Below, piece by piece: positions 4,895 through 5,953 of a stretch of DNA of 5,953 nt. A model generated the notes under the pieces. The model saw only the letters and a list, made by a program, of their open reading frames with translations, ran no database searches and had not been told where the DNA came from. Every line of letters begins with the position of its first letter. The first letter of the stretch is position 1. Where the stretch lies: NCBI GenBank assembly GCA_945952355.1, contig CAMFIW010000207.1, positions 1 through 5,953 of the forward strand, read 5' to 3'. The DNA comes from an uncultured Phenylobacterium sp. (GTDB lineage: Bacteria; Pseudomonadota; Alphaproteobacteria; Caulobacterales; Caulobacteraceae). Both the position numbers and the translations under genes were made by a program.

Positions 4895-5650
4895 TCAGTC
4901 CGGCGCCCCGGGTTGGCTCACATGGCCGGAGCCGGTGATGTCCGTGGTGAGCTTGGCGGGCTTGGCCGTCAGGTCCACGTCGCCCTGGCCGGAAATATCC
5001 ACCTTGACCGTTCCCTTGGGTCCGATCCGGGCGTGGCCGGAACCGGAGATGTCGAGGCGGGCGTCCTGCACGGCCAGGTCGGCCAGGTCGGCATCGCCGG
5101 AGCCGGCGATCTCGAGCGTGACGTCCTTGGCCTCGCCCTTGGCGGAGACGTGGGCGGCGCCGGAGATGTCGAGGACGAGCTTGGCCTGCTTGTAGTTCTC
5201 GACCACCAGGTTCTGCGAGCCAGCCAGGTCGAAACGGGTCACCCCGGGGGCGGTCATCTCGATTTTCAGCCGGGCGTCGTCATAGCCATGATCACGGTCG
5301 AAGGTGATGCGTCCGCCCTCCAGCCGCACCGCGGCGACGGCCTCGGACGGGCCCGCGATGGTCAGCTTGGTCTCGGGCCCCTGCGAATAGACGATGTCCG
5401 CCGGGACCTCGACCTCGAGGGTGTCGCCACCGGTCCAGGCCAGGACGCGGGTGGCATGGTCGCCCCAGGTCGGCTGGCCGGCATCGGCGTCCCGATCGCG
5501 CTTCCAGTTGAAGCCGCCTTCCTCGCCGCTGTGGACGACCTGCCAGTCGCGGATCAGGAAGGGACCGCCGGCCAGCGAGAAGGCGGCGACCAGGCAGCCG
5601 ATGCAGAGCACGAAGCCGACGGCGGCCACGAGAACGAGCGTGCGGATCAT
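4895..5650 (-). CDS. membrane-anchored or exported GIN-domain (DUF2807) protein
   Basis: A 251-residue protein with one hydrophobic N-terminal segment (about residues 4-28), either an anchor or a signal peptide. Cys16 and Cys19 lie inside it but do not make a clear lipobox. The body is built from repeated turns of the form D-[IL]-[SAT]-G-x-x at residues 141, 161, 180 (EIAGSG), 200, 218 and 237, spaced 18-20 residues, as expected of the beta-helical DUF2807/GIN fold. The protein is therefore expected outside the cytoplasmic membrane. Its biochemical role is not known; such proteins are often found beside small membrane proteins, as here. AGGAG at 5657-5661, 6 nt before the ATG, supports the start. 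The upstream gene ends 9 bp before it, so the two are very likely co-transcribed. Confidence 0.82.
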   Translation of the reverse strand: MIRTLVLVAAVGFVLCIGCLVAAFSLAGGPFLIRDWQVVHSGEEGGFNWKRDRDADAGQPTWGDHATRVLAWTGGDTLEVEVPADIVYSQGPETKLTIAGPSEAVAAVRLEGGRITFDRDHGYDDARLKIEMTAPGVTRFDLAGSQNLVVENYKQAKLVLDISGAAHVSAKGEAKDVTLEIAGSGDADLADLAVQDARLDISGSGHARIGPKGTVKVDISGQGDVDLTAKPAKLTTDITGSGHVSQPGAPD

Positions 5651-5656
5651 GATCGT

Positions 5657-5661
5657 CTCCT
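5657..5661 (-). promoter_or_regulatory. ribosome site overlapping the upstream stop codon
   Basis: AGGAG, read on the minus strand, shares two bases with the TAG stop (5660-5662) of the upstream membrane-protein gene and stands 6 nt before the GIN-protein ATG. Ribosomes ending the first gene would arrive at the site for the second, which suggests coupled translation. Confidence 0.65.
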
Positions 5662-5953
5662 AGCCGAGCGCGGGCTTCAGCAGCCGCAGGTGCAGCCGGC
5701 CGTACCAGACCAGCGCGTTGACGAAGCCGATGCTGGCCAAGGCCGTCAGGGCGCCCATCGAGGCCGATCCGGCCATCACACCCAGCGACGCCAGCATCAC
5801 CGCCGCCACGTCGTTGTGGAAGAAGGGCCCGGCCACGAACACCACCGCCCCGCCGCCGAAGCAGACGATCGCGGCGATTGCGAAGCCGAACAGGGTCCCG
5901 GCCACCGCCAGGATGATCGGCAGCAGGAACAGCAGGTCGATTGCGCCCAATCC
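5660..5953 (-). CDS. C-terminal part of a small membrane protein, DUF1700-like (partial)
   Basis: The frame is open to the window edge, so the visible 97 residues (from GLGAIDLLF) are only the C-terminal part. They are strongly hydrophobic: about residues 5-45 could hold two membrane segments and 50-83 one or two more, separated by the short polar FFHND (44-48). The end, WYGRLHLRLLKPALG (83-97), is a basic amphipathic tail like that of DUF1700 membrane proteins, which often precede a DUF2807/DUF4097-type gene and follow a PadR-family regulator. That regulator, if present, would lie beyond the right edge. The DUF1700 label rests on this tail, the hydrophobic profile and the neighbour, and is moderate. 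A TTG at 5950 could serve as a start but is more likely an internal leucine codon. Confidence 0.6.
   Translation of the reverse strand, partial: GLGAIDLLFLLPIILAVAGTLFGFAIAAIVCFGGGAVVFVAGPFFHNDVAAVMLASLGVMAGSASMGALTALASIGFVNALVWYGRLHLRLLKPALG

Noticed and set aside
5948..5950. TTG start codon for the right-edge membrane protein
   Set aside because: The frame stays open to the edge and no ribosome site can be seen. A DUF1700-like protein should have a cytoplasmic N-terminal part, so the gene most likely begins outside the window.

Overview
The window is high-GC DNA that reads most like a Caulobacter/Phenylobacterium-type alphaproteobacterium. The grounds are the strong G/C bias at third codon positions, the long two-domain dCTP deaminase known from alphaproteobacteria, methionine synthesis by an O-succinylhomoserine sulfhydrylase (MetZ), and the palindromic intergenic repeats. 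The genus is an inference from overall character, not from a search.

Layout from left to right: (1) the 3' end of an unrecognised plus-strand gene with a beta-rich tail (1-192), closed by a hairpin at 201-229. (2) dcd on the minus strand (283-1308). (3) A 467-bp divergent intergenic region (1309-1775) dominated by a striking array of CACGAA/TTCGTG repeats: two inverted-repeat units lying head to head, with arms that match crosswise. (4) metZ on the plus strand (1776-2960). (5) A short convergent gap filled by a REP-like inverted pair (2962-3050). (6) A short-chain dehydrogenase on the minus strand (3050-3835). (7) A 127-bp divergent gap, then a glutathione S-transferase-like gene on the plus strand (3963-4754). 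(8) A second convergent gap holding a different palindromic repeat (4771-4881). (9) A minus-strand two-gene unit reading in from the right edge: the C-terminal part of a small membrane protein (5660-5953, DUF1700-like) followed after 9 bp by a membrane-anchored GIN-domain (DUF2807) protein (4895-5650).

The genes are mostly housekeeping: nucleotide metabolism (dCTP to dUTP for thymidylate), sulfur assimilation into homocysteine, an NAD(P)-dependent oxidoreductase, a GST-fold protein and an envelope-associated pair. They alternate in direction, so there is no single operon except the right-hand pair. The SDR and GST genes share a divergent gap and might be co-controlled, but nothing shows a common pathway.

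No new enzymatic or defence system is evident. The part that deserves attention is the non-coding DNA. The dcd-metZ gap and two of the convergent gaps carry three different structured repeat families, and the CACGAA array between dcd and metZ is the most unusual structure in the window.
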